Shown here in pieces: positions 1-7,690 of a stretch of 64,000 nucleotides of DNA. The stretch spans positions 1-64,000 of the forward strand of contig CANRKN010000002.1 in the NCBI GenBank assembly GCA_947631215.1. Reading direction: 5' to 3'. The notes under the pieces were generated by a model. That model did not search any database, was not told where the DNA came from, and saw nothing but the letters and a program-made list of their open reading frames with translations. Position 1 is the first letter of the stretch. Every line of letters starts with the position of its first letter. Origin of the DNA: an uncultured Oscillospiraceae bacterium. GTDB lineage: Bacteria > Bacillota_A > Clostridia > Oscillospirales > Oscillospiraceae. Both the position numbers and the translations under genes were made by a program.

Positions 1-63
1 TGAATTTGTTATATAGTGAGCATACGATAATTATGTCAAATGACATAGAGGAGCGTGGTCACG

Positions 64-954
64 GTGACAAATTCCGAATGCCTGGCAAAGTATGAGCGGT
101 ATCTGGCCGATGAGAAGAAGGCCTCCCGCAATACCCTCAGTTCCTACCTGCGGGATATCCGCCAGTTCGGCGACTACCTGGACGCCAACACGGACGTCGA
201 TTATGTTACTGCCGGGGAGGAGGAGTTGAACGGCTACATAGACCACCTCCGCTCTGCGGGCAAATCGGTCGCCACGGTTTCCCGTAATATAGCGTCTCTC
301 AAAAACTTCTACGTGTGGATGAAGCTCCACGGCTATGTGGAACAAAACCCCACCGGGAAGCTGGTGCCGGACAAGGCAATGCACAAGCTGCCGGAGATCC
401 TCACTGCCGAGGAAGTGGAGCTGCTCCTCAGCCAGCCGGAGTGCACCGACCGCAAGGGCTACCGGGACCGGGCCATGCTGGAGCTTCTCTATGCCACGGG
501 CATCCGGGTAAGCGAGCTCATCGGCCTGGACGTGACGGACGTGAACCTGTCCGCCGGCATCATCAACTGCCGGGGCCGGGACAAGGTCCGCTCCATCCCC
601 CTGTACCCCAAGGCGGTGAAGGCCCTCAAGGACTACGTGGACTTCATACGCCCGGAGATGATCGCCTCTCCCAGCGAGCGGGCATTGTTCGTGAACGTGG
701 GCGGAGAGCGGATGAGCCGCCAGGGCTTCTGGAAGATCGTCAAGAGCTACCAGCAGAAGGCGGGCATCGAAAAGGACATCACGCCCCACACCCTGCGCCA
801 CAGCTTTGCCACGCACCTTCTTGAGAACGGCGCGGACCTGCACTCCATCCAGGAGATGCTGGGCCACGCGGACATAAGCTCCACGCAAATATACTCCCAG
901 CTGGTGAAAAAGCAGCTGAAGGACGTGTACAACAAGGCCCATCCCAGGGCGTAA
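64..954 (+). CDS. xerD: Tyrosine recombinase XerD-like
   Basis: Site-specific tyrosine recombinase of the XerC/XerD family, which resolves chromosome dimers at dif. The N-terminal SAM-like core-binding domain (about residues 1-90) is followed by the catalytic domain. It shows the catalytic Arg in ATGIRVSEL, the HTLRH box (HxxR), a late His in LGHAD and the nucleophile Tyr in QIYSQL near the C-terminus. Length (296 aa) is normal for the family. A GTG at 55 lies only 1 nt after the AGGAG at 49-53, whereas the GTG at 64 lies 10 nt after it, so 64 is preferred. XerD is favoured over XerC by resemblance to clostridial XerD; no dif site is visible here. A strong terminator follows. Confidence 0.9.
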   Translation: MTNSECLAKYERYLADEKKASRNTLSSYLRDIRQFGDYLDANTDVDYVTAGEEELNGYIDHLRSAGKSVATVSRNIASLKNFYVWMKLHGYVEQNPTGKLVPDKAMHKLPEILTAEEVELLLSQPECTDRKGYRDRAMLELLYATGIRVSELIGLDVTDVNLSAGIINCRGRDKVRSIPLYPKAVKALKDYVDFIRPEMIASPSERALFVNVGGERMSRQGFWKIVKSYQQKAGIEKDITPHTLRHSFATHLLENGADLHSIQEMLGHADISSTQIYSQLVKKQLKDVYNKAHPRA

Positions 955-968
955 GAGAGCATGAAAAT

Positions 969-997
969 GCCCGGACCGCAAGGTCCGGGCGTTTTTT
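969..997 (+). terminator. Rho-independent terminator of xerD
   Basis: A 9-bp perfect GC stem (GCCCGGACC / GGTCCGGGC) with a GCAA loop is followed by GTTTTTT. It sits between the xerD stop and the convergent exonuclease stop. In the minus direction the stem is followed by ATTTTC, so it may also work weakly for the exonuclease gene. Confidence 0.9.
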
Positions 998-1967
998 ACT
1001 GTTCAGGCCGCCGGCCGCCTCTTCTTCTGCGGCGGCGGGGCTTTGCCTGGCGGGCGAGAAAGCTCGCTTCCATCTCCTCGTCGGCCTCGTAGAGGAGCCG
1101 GTTGGCCACCCAGCAGCCCACATCCTCCTGCTTTAAGCGGATGCGGCAGAGATAGGCCCCGTGCTCCGGGCATTTGGCGAGGGACATATACCGGTGGTCT
1201 CCCTGGCTGACCCAGCCGGTCCGTTCCAGTTCCTTCCCGCACACGGGGCAGACGGCCTTTGCCTGCTCCGCGGCCTGCCACAGGGCCTCCCGGGTGGGAT
1301 AGGCGGGGGAGACGGTGTGCTCGATGGGGTCAGGACCATTGCCGCCGTTATCAAGGCTGCCATGGGTCTTTCGGGTGAGCTGGCCGGCCCGCTCGGCGTA
1401 CCGGGCCAGGCCCTCAGTTAGGTCCAGCCGGGAGCACACCAGGGCGGTATTGTAGGCGTCGCCCAGGGCGTCATGGGCCACCCGGGTCTGCTCGATGCCG
1501 AAGTGCTCCATGGCGGTCTCCAGGGATTTTTGGTTGTGGTCCGTGTCCTCCGTCAGGATGTTGTACACCACCTGCAGGTTCACCCACTGGCCCATCCAGT
1601 CGATGTCCAGGTCGTGGATGATGCAGTTCTGCTCCATGATGCCGCTGTCGTCGTAGCCCCAGGTCATGAAGGTACACCCGGGCCCGCACCAGGCCAAAAA
1701 CTGCTCCAGCGCCTGGGGGAAGGGGATGCCGTGGGCCAGGCGGTCGTTGTCGAAGCCGGTGAGCTTCTTGACTTTATAGTGCATCTTTTTGAACCACACG
1801 GGGCTCACGTCGCACTGGAATTCCTCGCCGGGGGTGAAGTCGTCGTTCAGCTTCACGGCGCCTATCTGGATGATCTCGCCCCGCAGGTGGATGGGCAGAT
1901 GGTTGAATACGGAGGATTTTGCGCTCATGGCCTGGTTCCATTCCAGGTCAATGACAATGTATGGCAT
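996..1967 (-). CDS. DEDDh 3'-5' exonuclease with C-terminal zinc ribbon
   Basis: RNase T/DnaQ-like exonuclease. The DEDDh residues are visible: D7 and E9 in VIDLEWNQ, D106 in TWGYDDSG, and H165/D170 in HDALGDAYNT. Start: AGGAAGGA lies 8 nt before the ATG at 1967, and an upstream in-frame ATG at 2030 lacks a site. Beyond the nuclease domain (about residues 1-185) there is a linker, then a possible zinc ribbon (C240, C243, C266, C274) and a very basic tail of consecutive arginines (310-320). Family members of the KapD/Exo III-type usually end after the nuclease domain. The substrate is unknown; the basic tail suggests nucleic-acid binding. It is divergent from ddl. Confidence 0.85.
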   Translation of the reverse strand: MPYIVIDLEWNQAMSAKSSVFNHLPIHLRGEIIQIGAVKLNDDFTPGEEFQCDVSPVWFKKMHYKVKKLTGFDNDRLAHGIPFPQALEQFLAWCGPGCTFMTWGYDDSGIMEQNCIIHDLDIDWMGQWVNLQVVYNILTEDTDHNQKSLETAMEHFGIEQTRVAHDALGDAYNTALVCSRLDLTEGLARYAERAGQLTRKTHGSLDNGGNGPDPIEHTVSPAYPTREALWQAAEQAKAVCPVCGKELERTGWVSQGDHRYMSLAKCPEHGAYLCRIRLKQEDVGCWVANRLLYEADEEMEASFLARQAKPRRRRRRGGRRPEQ

Positions 1968-2006
1968 GATATGTCCTTCCTGGCGAGAAAAAACACGCCG
2001 GCGGAT

Positions 2007-2035
2007 ATTGTAGCATATTTTTGAAAACATGACAA
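2007..2035 (-). promoter_or_regulatory. Promoter of the DEDD exonuclease gene
   Basis: On the minus strand: -35 TTGTCA, 17-bp spacer, and -10 TACAAT preceded by TGC (extended -10). The predicted start is about 33 nt upstream of the ATG at 1967. Confidence 0.75.
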
Positions 2036-2199
2036 TACAATTGCACGAATCTTCCTTCTATGCTAAAATAATCAATTAGGAATCATAATCCAGCATTTTT
2101 TGCATTGTTTCAGGCACAAAGCACAATGTTGCTTGCGGTTCGCAGCGGATAAAATAGGGAATGACCGGCAAAAATTGAAAGATTCAGGAGGGGCCTGAT

Positions 2200-3228
2200 A
2201 TGAAGATAGCGGTGCTTTGCGGAGGACTTTCCAACGAGCGGGACGTGTCCTTATCGGGGGGCGTGGGCATCGCCCGGGCGCTGCGTAGCCAGGGCCACGC
2301 GGTGGCGCTGCTGGACCTGTTTCTGGGCTGGACGGAGCCCTTTGAACATATAGAGGACGTATTCACCCGGGAGGACGCGGGCGTGTCCTTCGCCGTGGGG
2401 GAGGACGCCCCGGACCTCGCCGCCGTGCGGGCCATGCGCCCCGGCCAGGGGCTGGTGGGCCCTAATGTCCTGGACATCTGCCGGGCGGCGGATATCGCCT
2501 TTCTCGCCCTCCACGGCGAGGACGGGGAGAACGGCAAGCTCCAGGCCTATTTCGACATCAGCGGTGTGCGCTACACCGGCAGCGGCTATCTGGGCAGTGC
2601 CATCGCCATGGACAAGGACCTGTCCAAGACCGTGCTCCGGGCGGCGGGCGTGCCCGTGGCGGAGTGCGTGGTGGTGGAAAAGGGCGGCGAAAAGGCGGAC
2701 GTGGGCTTTCCCTGCGTGGTGAAGCCCTGCTCCGGCGGCAGCAGCGTGGGCACCACCATCGTGAACGGCCCGGCGGAGTATGACGCGGCCCTGGCCCTGG
2801 CCTTCAAATACGAGGACCGGGTGATGGTGGAGAAGTTCATCGCCGGACGCGAGCTGACCGTGGGCGTGCTGGACGGCAAGGCCATGCCTGTGACGGAGAT
2901 CATCCCCAAGTCCGGCTTCTATGACTACAAGAACAAATACCAGCCCGGCATGACCGACGAGCCCTGTCCCGCCCCCATCACGGCGGAGCAAACGGCGGCC
3001 ATACAGGCCCTGGCAGAGCGGGTATATAAGGCCCTGCGGCTGCAGGCCTACGGCCGGGTGGACTTCATCATGGGCGAGGACGGGGTATTCTACTGTCTGG
3101 AGGCCAACACCCTGCCCGGCATGACTCCCACCAGCCTCATCCCCCGGATGGGCCGGGCCATGGGCCTGAGCTACGGTGAGCTCTGCGACAGGCTCATCGA
3201 GGCTTCTTTGAAAAAATACGGGAGGTAA
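2200..3228 (+). CDS. ddl: D-alanine--D-alanine ligase
   Basis: ATP-grasp ligase that makes D-Ala-D-Ala for peptidoglycan precursors in the cytoplasm. It shows the N-terminal VLCGGLSNERDVSL motif, the ATP-loop KPCSGGSSVG, the GRELTVGVLDG segment and the metal-binding EANTLPGMTP near the C-terminus. Length of 342 aa is typical. Start ATG follows AGGAGGGG with good spacing. murF begins 3 nt after the stop, so the dipeptide synthase and the enzyme that adds it to UDP-MurNAc-tripeptide are in one operon. The 170-bp upstream gap shows only a weak promoter-like TTGCTT/TAAAAT pair with 15-bp spacing at 2129-2155. Confidence 0.95.
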   Translation: MKIAVLCGGLSNERDVSLSGGVGIARALRSQGHAVALLDLFLGWTEPFEHIEDVFTREDAGVSFAVGEDAPDLAAVRAMRPGQGLVGPNVLDICRAADIAFLALHGEDGENGKLQAYFDISGVRYTGSGYLGSAIAMDKDLSKTVLRAAGVPVAECVVVEKGGEKADVGFPCVVKPCSGGSSVGTTIVNGPAEYDAALALAFKYEDRVMVEKFIAGRELTVGVLDGKAMPVTEIIPKSGFYDYKNKYQPGMTDEPCPAPITAEQTAAIQALAERVYKALRLQAYGRVDFIMGEDGVFYCLEANTLPGMTPTSLIPRMGRAMGLSYGELCDRLIEASLKKYGR

Positions 3229-3231
3229 GCT

Positions 3232-4578
3232 ATGCGCCATCTCACACCATCCGTTATACTTGACGTGACAGGCGGCACCGCCGCCGGGACGCTCCCGGCG
3301 GGGGAGATCACCGCCGTCACCACCGACAGCCGGGCCGCAGTACCCGGCTGTCTGTTCGCCGCCATCCCCGGCGCCCGGGTGGATGGCCACGACTTCATCC
3401 CCGTGGCGGCCCAAAAGGGCGCGGCCTGCGTGCTGTGCAATCATGTCACCGACGCGCCTGTGGCCCACATCGTGGTGCCCGATACCCAGGCGGCCCTGCA
3501 GGCCATAGCGGCCTGGTACCGGCAGCAGTTTGACATCCCTTTCATAGGGGTCACCGGCTCCGTGGGCAAGACCACCGCCAAGGAGATGATCGCGGCGGTC
3601 CTGTCCGCTAAGTTCCACACCCTGCGGACGGAGAAGAATTTTAATAACGAACTGGGCGTGCCCTTCACCCTGTTCCGGCTGGGGGAGGAGCACGAGGCCG
3701 CCGTGGTGGAGATGGGCATCTCCGGCTTCGGGGAGATGACGAGGCTCACGGAGATGGTCCGGCCCGACATCGGCGTATACACCCTCATCGGTGACGCACA
3801 CCTGGAATTTCTGGGCGACCGCCCCGGGGTCCTGCGGGCCAAGGGGGAGATGGTGAAGGGCATGCCCGAAAGCGGCGTCATCATCGCCAACGGGGACGAC
3901 GAGCTCCTGAAGGCCCATGACTTCGGCCGGCGCACGGTGCTGTTCGGCTTGGGGGAGAACTGCGCTGTCCGGGCCGTGGATGTGAGACCGGAGGGCACCG
4001 AAGCCATGAGCTGTACTATTCTGGCCGGCGAGCGGCGCATTCCCGTGCGCATCCCCGCTTTTGGGGACCACATGGTCTACGCCGCCCTCATGGGGGCCGC
4101 CGTGGGCCTGGAGCTGGGGCTGACGGAGGAGGAGATTGCCGCGGGCGTGGCGGCCTACGAGACCGTGGGCAGCCGGGGCCGGCTGGTGGACACCGGCTCC
4201 ATCCTCATCCTGGACGACTGCTATAACGCCAACCCCACCAGCGTGAAGAGCGCCCTGGAGAGCCTCGTGCGCCTGCCGGGCCGGCATGTGGCCATCCTGG
4301 GCGACATGCGGGAGCTGGGGGAAAAGAGCCCCGAGCTGCACCGCGTGACGGGGGCCTACGCCGCCTCCCTCTGCGACGAGGTCGTGGCATGCGGCCCGGA
4401 GTCGGAGCCCATCGCCGCCGGGGCGGGAAAGGGGACAAAATGGTACCCCACCCTGGAGGAGCTCTTGGAGGCCCTGCCGGGGCATATCCGGCCCGGGGAC
4501 GCGGTGCTGGTGAAGGCCAGTCGGGCCATGGGCTTCGAGGCCGTGGTGGAGCGGCTGGAAAAGATTGACAAACAATAA
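3232..4578 (+). CDS. murF: UDP-N-acetylmuramoyl-tripeptide--D-Ala-D-Ala ligase
   Basis: Mur ligase that adds D-Ala-D-Ala to the UDP-MurNAc-tripeptide. N-terminal substrate domain (about 1-100), then the ATP-binding centre with GVTGSVGKTTAK at about residue 106-117, then the C-terminal domain with LDDCYNANPTS and LGDMRELG. Length of 448 aa is normal. GGGAGGTAAGCT precedes the ATG. It is the second gene of the ddl-murF operon. Confidence 0.95.
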   Translation: MRHLTPSVILDVTGGTAAGTLPAGEITAVTTDSRAAVPGCLFAAIPGARVDGHDFIPVAAQKGAACVLCNHVTDAPVAHIVVPDTQAALQAIAAWYRQQFDIPFIGVTGSVGKTTAKEMIAAVLSAKFHTLRTEKNFNNELGVPFTLFRLGEEHEAAVVEMGISGFGEMTRLTEMVRPDIGVYTLIGDAHLEFLGDRPGVLRAKGEMVKGMPESGVIIANGDDELLKAHDFGRRTVLFGLGENCAVRAVDVRPEGTEAMSCTILAGERRIPVRIPAFGDHMVYAALMGAAVGLELGLTEEEIAAGVAAYETVGSRGRLVDTGSILILDDCYNANPTSVKSALESLVRLPGRHVAILGDMRELGEKSPELHRVTGAYAASLCDEVVACGPESEPIAAGAGKGTKWYPTLEELLEALPGHIRPGDAVLVKASRAMGFEAVVERLEKIDKQ

Positions 4579-4608
4579 ACAAAACTCGTAAAATCGCCGA
4601 AAAAACAC

Positions 4609-4635
4609 TTCACAAATCGTTCCTTGTGGTATAAT
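4609..4635 (+). promoter_or_regulatory. Extended -10 promoter for nfnAB
   Basis: TGG-TATAAT at 4627-4635 is a perfect extended -10. The -35 is weak: TTCACA at 4609 with a 15-bp spacer. It lies 64 nt upstream of the nfnA start, in an AT-rich gap between murF and nfnA. Confidence 0.7.
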
Positions 4636-4698
4636 ATATAAGAAAAGATTTCGTCCATGATAACGGAGTCTTACCGACACAGGACGAGGGGGAAGAAT

Positions 4699-5553
4699 AT
4701 GTTCAAGATCGTGAGCAAACGGCCCTTGAACGAGTCGGGGCTGGAGATCGAATTTGTGATCGAGGCGCCGCTGGTGGCCAAGAAGGCCAAGCCCGGCCAG
4801 TTCATCATCTTCCGGCTGGACGAATACGGCGAGCGCGTCCCCGTGACCATCTCCGCCACGGACCCGGAGAAGGGCACCATTACCATCATGGTGAAGCGGG
4901 CGGGGAAATCCACCCGGATGCTCCATCTGATGGAGGTGGGCGACTGCCTGGCGGATGTGGTCGGCCCCCTGGGCCATCCCACGCCCATGGAGGGGCTGAA
5001 ACGGGTGTGCATCGTCGTAGGCGGCGTGGGCACCGCCATCGCCTATCCCGTGGCCAAGGGCATGCGGGACAGGGGCATCGCCGTGGACATGGTGGCCGGG
5101 TTCCGCTCGAAGAAGTATGTGATTTTAGAGGACGAGCTCCGGGCCTGTTCAGTGAACTTCTATCCCACCACCGACGACGGTACATACGGCGAAAAGGGCT
5201 TCAACGTGGATAAGCTCCGCAAGCTCCTGGACGGGGGCGAGACCTACGACGAGGTCATATGCTTCGGGCCCCTTCGCATGATGAAGATGGTCTGCGACGC
5301 CACCCGCCCCTATAAGATCAAGACCATCGCGTCCCTGGCCCCCATCATGCTGGACGGCACGGGCATGTGCGGCGCCTGCCGGCTGACGGTGGGCGGCGAG
5401 ACGAAGTTCGCCTGCGTGGATGGGCCGGAGTTCGACGGCCATCTGGTGGACTGGGACGGGGTTATCGCCCGCAGCACCTACTACGAGGCGGAGGAGAAGG
5501 AAGCGGCAACGCATATCTGCCGCATCACGGGAGGGGTGAGAGAGCATGGCTAA
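4699..5553 (+). CDS. nfnA: NADH-dependent ferredoxin:NADP+ oxidoreductase subunit A
   Basis: Small subunit of the electron-bifurcating transhydrogenase NfnAB, of the sulfide/dihydroorotate-dehydrogenase-like FAD/NAD-binding family. The FAD/NAD-binding reductase fold is followed by a C-terminal [2Fe-2S] site (C224 and C227 in GMCGACRL, C239 in FACVDG). The ATG at 4699 is chosen because GAGGGGGA precedes it; an upstream in-frame ATG at 4657 adds a non-conserved leader. nfnB overlaps its last 8 nt (ATGGCTAA), indicating translational coupling and equal stoichiometry. The family is often annotated just as glutamate-synthase-associated. The NfnAB assignment rests on the gene pair and the cluster motifs. 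Confidence 0.88.
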   Translation: MFKIVSKRPLNESGLEIEFVIEAPLVAKKAKPGQFIIFRLDEYGERVPVTISATDPEKGTITIMVKRAGKSTRMLHLMEVGDCLADVVGPLGHPTPMEGLKRVCIVVGGVGTAIAYPVAKGMRDRGIAVDMVAGFRSKKYVILEDELRACSVNFYPTTDDGTYGEKGFNVDKLRKLLDGGETYDEVICFGPLRMMKMVCDATRPYKIKTIASLAPIMLDGTGMCGACRLTVGGETKFACVDGPEFDGHLVDWDGVIARSTYYEAEEKEAATHICRITGGVREHG

Positions 5554-6940
5554 TATGCGCATGGACAAAAACCCCATGCCGGAGCAGGAGCCTCTGGTAC
5601 GGAACAAGAACTTTGACGAGGTGGCCCTGGGCTACACGCCGGAAATGGCTATCGACGAGGCCAAGCGGTGCCTGCACTGCAAGGAGCCCAAGTGCATGGA
5701 GGGCTGCCCCGTGGCCGTGCACATCCCCGACTTCATCGCCTTGGTGGCGGAGGGGAAGTTCGACGAGGCCTGCGACGTGATCACCCAGACTAACGCCCTG
5801 CCCGGCATATGCGGCCGGGTGTGCCCCCAGGAGAACCAGTGCGAGGGCAAGTGCATCCGGGGCATCAAGGGCGAGAGCGTGGGCATAGGTAGGCTTGAGC
5901 GGTTCGTGGCGGACTGGCACATGGAGCACGGCCACAAGGACGGGCCCCCGGCCATCCCCGAGGCCAACGGCCATAAGATCGCCATCATCGGCTCCGGCCC
6001 GGCGGGCCTCACCTGCGCCAGCGACCTCAGCCGCAGGGGCTACGACGTGACGGTGTTCGAGGCCTTCCACAAGCCCGGCGGCGTACTGGTCTACGGTATC
6101 CCGGAGTTCCGGCTGCCCAAGGCGATAGTTGCCAAGGAGATAGAAAAGCTTACATACTTCGGCGTGAAGATCGTCACCGACGCGGTGATAGGTCGGGCTG
6201 AGAGCATAGACGAGCTCTTTGAACAGGGCTTTGAGGCCGTGTTCGTGGGCTCCGGCGCGGGCCTGCCCCAGTTTCTCCACATCCCCGGGGAGAACCTGCT
6301 GGGCGTGTTCTCCGCCAACGAGATCCTGACCCGGGTGAATCTCATGAAGGCCTATCTGCCCGAGTACGACACCCCCATCAAGATCGGCAAGAAGGTGGCC
6401 GTGGTTGGCGGCGGCAACGTGGCCATGGACGCGGCCCGCAGCGCCAAGCGTCTGGGCGCCGACGAGGTGTATATCATCTACCGCCGGGGCATGGACGAAC
6501 TGCCCGCCCGAAAGGAAGAGGTGGAGCACGCCCAGGCGGAGGAGATCACCTTCAAGCTCCTGAATAATCCCGTGGAGATCGTGGGGGACGAGGGCGACCA
6601 CGTGACGGGCATCAAGGTCGTAAAGATGGAGCTGGGCGAGCCGGACGCCACCGGCCGCCGCCGTCCCGTGGAGGTGCCCGGCAGCGAGTATGTTATTGAT
6701 GTCGACACGGTCATCATCGCCATCGGCACCAGCCCCAACCCGCTGATCCTTTCCACCACCCCGGGCCTGGAGGCCACGAAGAAGGGCGGCATCGTGGCGG
6801 ACGAGGCCACCGGCGCCACCAGCCGGGCCGGCGTGTTCGCCGGGGGCGACGCGGTGACCGGCGCAGCCACGGTCATCAAGGCCATGGGCGCGGGCAAGAC
6901 CGCCGCCGCTGGCATCGATCAGTACATCAAGAGTTTGTAA
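5546..6940 (+). CDS. nfnB: NADH-dependent ferredoxin:NADP+ oxidoreductase subunit B (GltD-like)
   Basis: Large flavoprotein subunit partnering NfnA; the complex couples NADPH oxidation to ferredoxin and NAD+ reduction or the reverse. The N-terminus carries cysteine clusters for two [4Fe-4S] centres (CLHCKEPKCMEGCP and ICGRVCPQENQCEGKC). It is followed by a GltD-like domain with the FAD motif IIGSGPAGL and the NAD(P) motif VVGGGNVAMDAAR. Length of 464 aa matches NfnB and the glutamate synthase small subunit. Without a gltB-type large subunit and with nfnA fused by overlap, NfnB is the better name. Confidence 0.9.
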   Translation: MANMRMDKNPMPEQEPLVRNKNFDEVALGYTPEMAIDEAKRCLHCKEPKCMEGCPVAVHIPDFIALVAEGKFDEACDVITQTNALPGICGRVCPQENQCEGKCIRGIKGESVGIGRLERFVADWHMEHGHKDGPPAIPEANGHKIAIIGSGPAGLTCASDLSRRGYDVTVFEAFHKPGGVLVYGIPEFRLPKAIVAKEIEKLTYFGVKIVTDAVIGRAESIDELFEQGFEAVFVGSGAGLPQFLHIPGENLLGVFSANEILTRVNLMKAYLPEYDTPIKIGKKVAVVGGGNVAMDAARSAKRLGADEVYIIYRRGMDELPARKEEVEHAQAEEITFKLLNNPVEIVGDEGDHVTGIKVVKMELGEPDATGRRRPVEVPGSEYVIDVDTVIIAIGTSPNPLILSTTPGLEATKKGGIVADEATGATSRAGVFAGGDAVTGAATVIKAMGAGKTAAAGIDQYIKSL

Positions 6941-6954
6941 AGCGCATAACGAAA

Positions 6955-6986
6955 CCGCCGGAGCGAACTGCTCCGGCGGTATTTTT
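6955..6986 (+). terminator. Terminator of nfnAB
   Basis: A 10-bp perfect stem (CCGCCGGAGC / GCTCCGGCGG) with a GAACT loop is followed by TATTTTT. It sits 15 nt after the nfnB stop and immediately left of the IS200 element. Confidence 0.9.
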
Positions 6987-6997
6987 GTGAAATAAAA

Positions 6998-7674
6998 ACC
7001 ACTCGCAAGGCGAGTGGTACAAAAGAAGCCTTATGGCGATGAAAAAGAATCCCTGTTAAGATAAGAGAGCGGTTGGCCAACTGCTCAGGCATCAAAACAG
7101 GGAGGCATCCATATGGGAATGAATGACGTAAAAAGTTTATCACATACGAAATGGAATTGTAAATACCACATAGTGTTTGCACCGAAGTACAGAAGGAAAG
7201 TGTTTTACAACGAGAAGAAGAAAGAAGTAGGAAAGATACTCCGGCAGTTATGTGAGTGGAAGGGAGTAAGGATAATAGAAGCAGAAGCCTGCCCGGATCA
7301 TATCCATCTGTTTGTAGAGATACCCCCAAAGCTGGCAGTGTCAAGTTTTATGGGGTATCTGAAAGGAAAGAGCAGCACAATGCTATATGAGCAATTCGGC
7401 GAATTGAAGTACAAGTACCGGAACCGGGAATTTTGGTGCAGGGGGTACTATGTGGACACAGTGGGAAAGAACGAGAGCCGAATTGCGGAGTACATAAAGA
7501 ACCAGCTGAAAGAAGATGCGCTGGGCGAACAGTTAAGAATAGATTCAATAGGCCCGTTTACGGGCAGCAAGTAGCAATCTTACGCAGTTGGCAGACCGTA
7601 CTTACACGTTTGACGTGTCCGCGAGGAACATAGGGCTTTGCCCGCATATGAAATACCCCCGGCTTCGCCGGGGG
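6998..7674 (+). mobile_element. IS200-type insertion sequence (IS200/IS605 family)
   Basis: A single Y1 transposase gene is bounded by hairpins, as expected for this family, which moves as single-stranded DNA and makes no terminal inverted repeats. Left hairpin: ACCACTCGC-AAG-GCGAGTGGT at 6998-7018. Right hairpin: CCCCCGGC-TTC-GCCGGGGG at 7656-7674. Smaller hairpins lie at 7605-7619 and 7633-7643. True tips should lie some 10-15 nt outside the hairpins and cannot be fixed without an empty site. It is much more AT-rich than its surroundings, which fits recent transfer. There is no tnpB. Confidence 0.8.
7113..7574 (+). CDS. tnpA: IS200/IS605 family transposase TnpA (Y1 HUH)
   Basis: 153-aa HUH transposase that cuts and rejoins single-stranded IS ends. 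The metal-binding HUH motif is H63-I-H65 in CPDHIHLFVE. The catalytic tyrosine is Y127 in RIAEYIKNQ, on the helix expected for this family. Length is full, with no frameshift, so it appears intact. The GGGAGG at 7100-7105 serves the ATG at 7113. A hairpin upstream (left end) may limit translation from outside transcripts, as known for IS200. Confidence 0.95.
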   Translation: MGMNDVKSLSHTKWNCKYHIVFAPKYRRKVFYNEKKKEVGKILRQLCEWKGVRIIEAEACPDHIHLFVEIPPKLAVSSFMGYLKGKSSTMLYEQFGELKYKYRNREFWCRGYYVDTVGKNESRIAEYIKNQLKEDALGEQLRIDSIGPFTGSK

Positions 7675-7690
7675 ATGTTTATTGTATGTC

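Noticed and set aside
1..63. A dif or attachment site beside xerD
   Set aside because: The short AT-rich flank has no 11-6-11 inverted pattern that I can see.
5546..6940. Glutamate synthase small subunit gltD
   Set aside because: No gltB large subunit, and the overlapping partner has the NfnA FAD/2Fe-2S design.
7113..7574. A TnpB/omega-RNA system attached to the IS200 element
   Set aside because: No tnpB-like frame on either side; the element is transposase-only.
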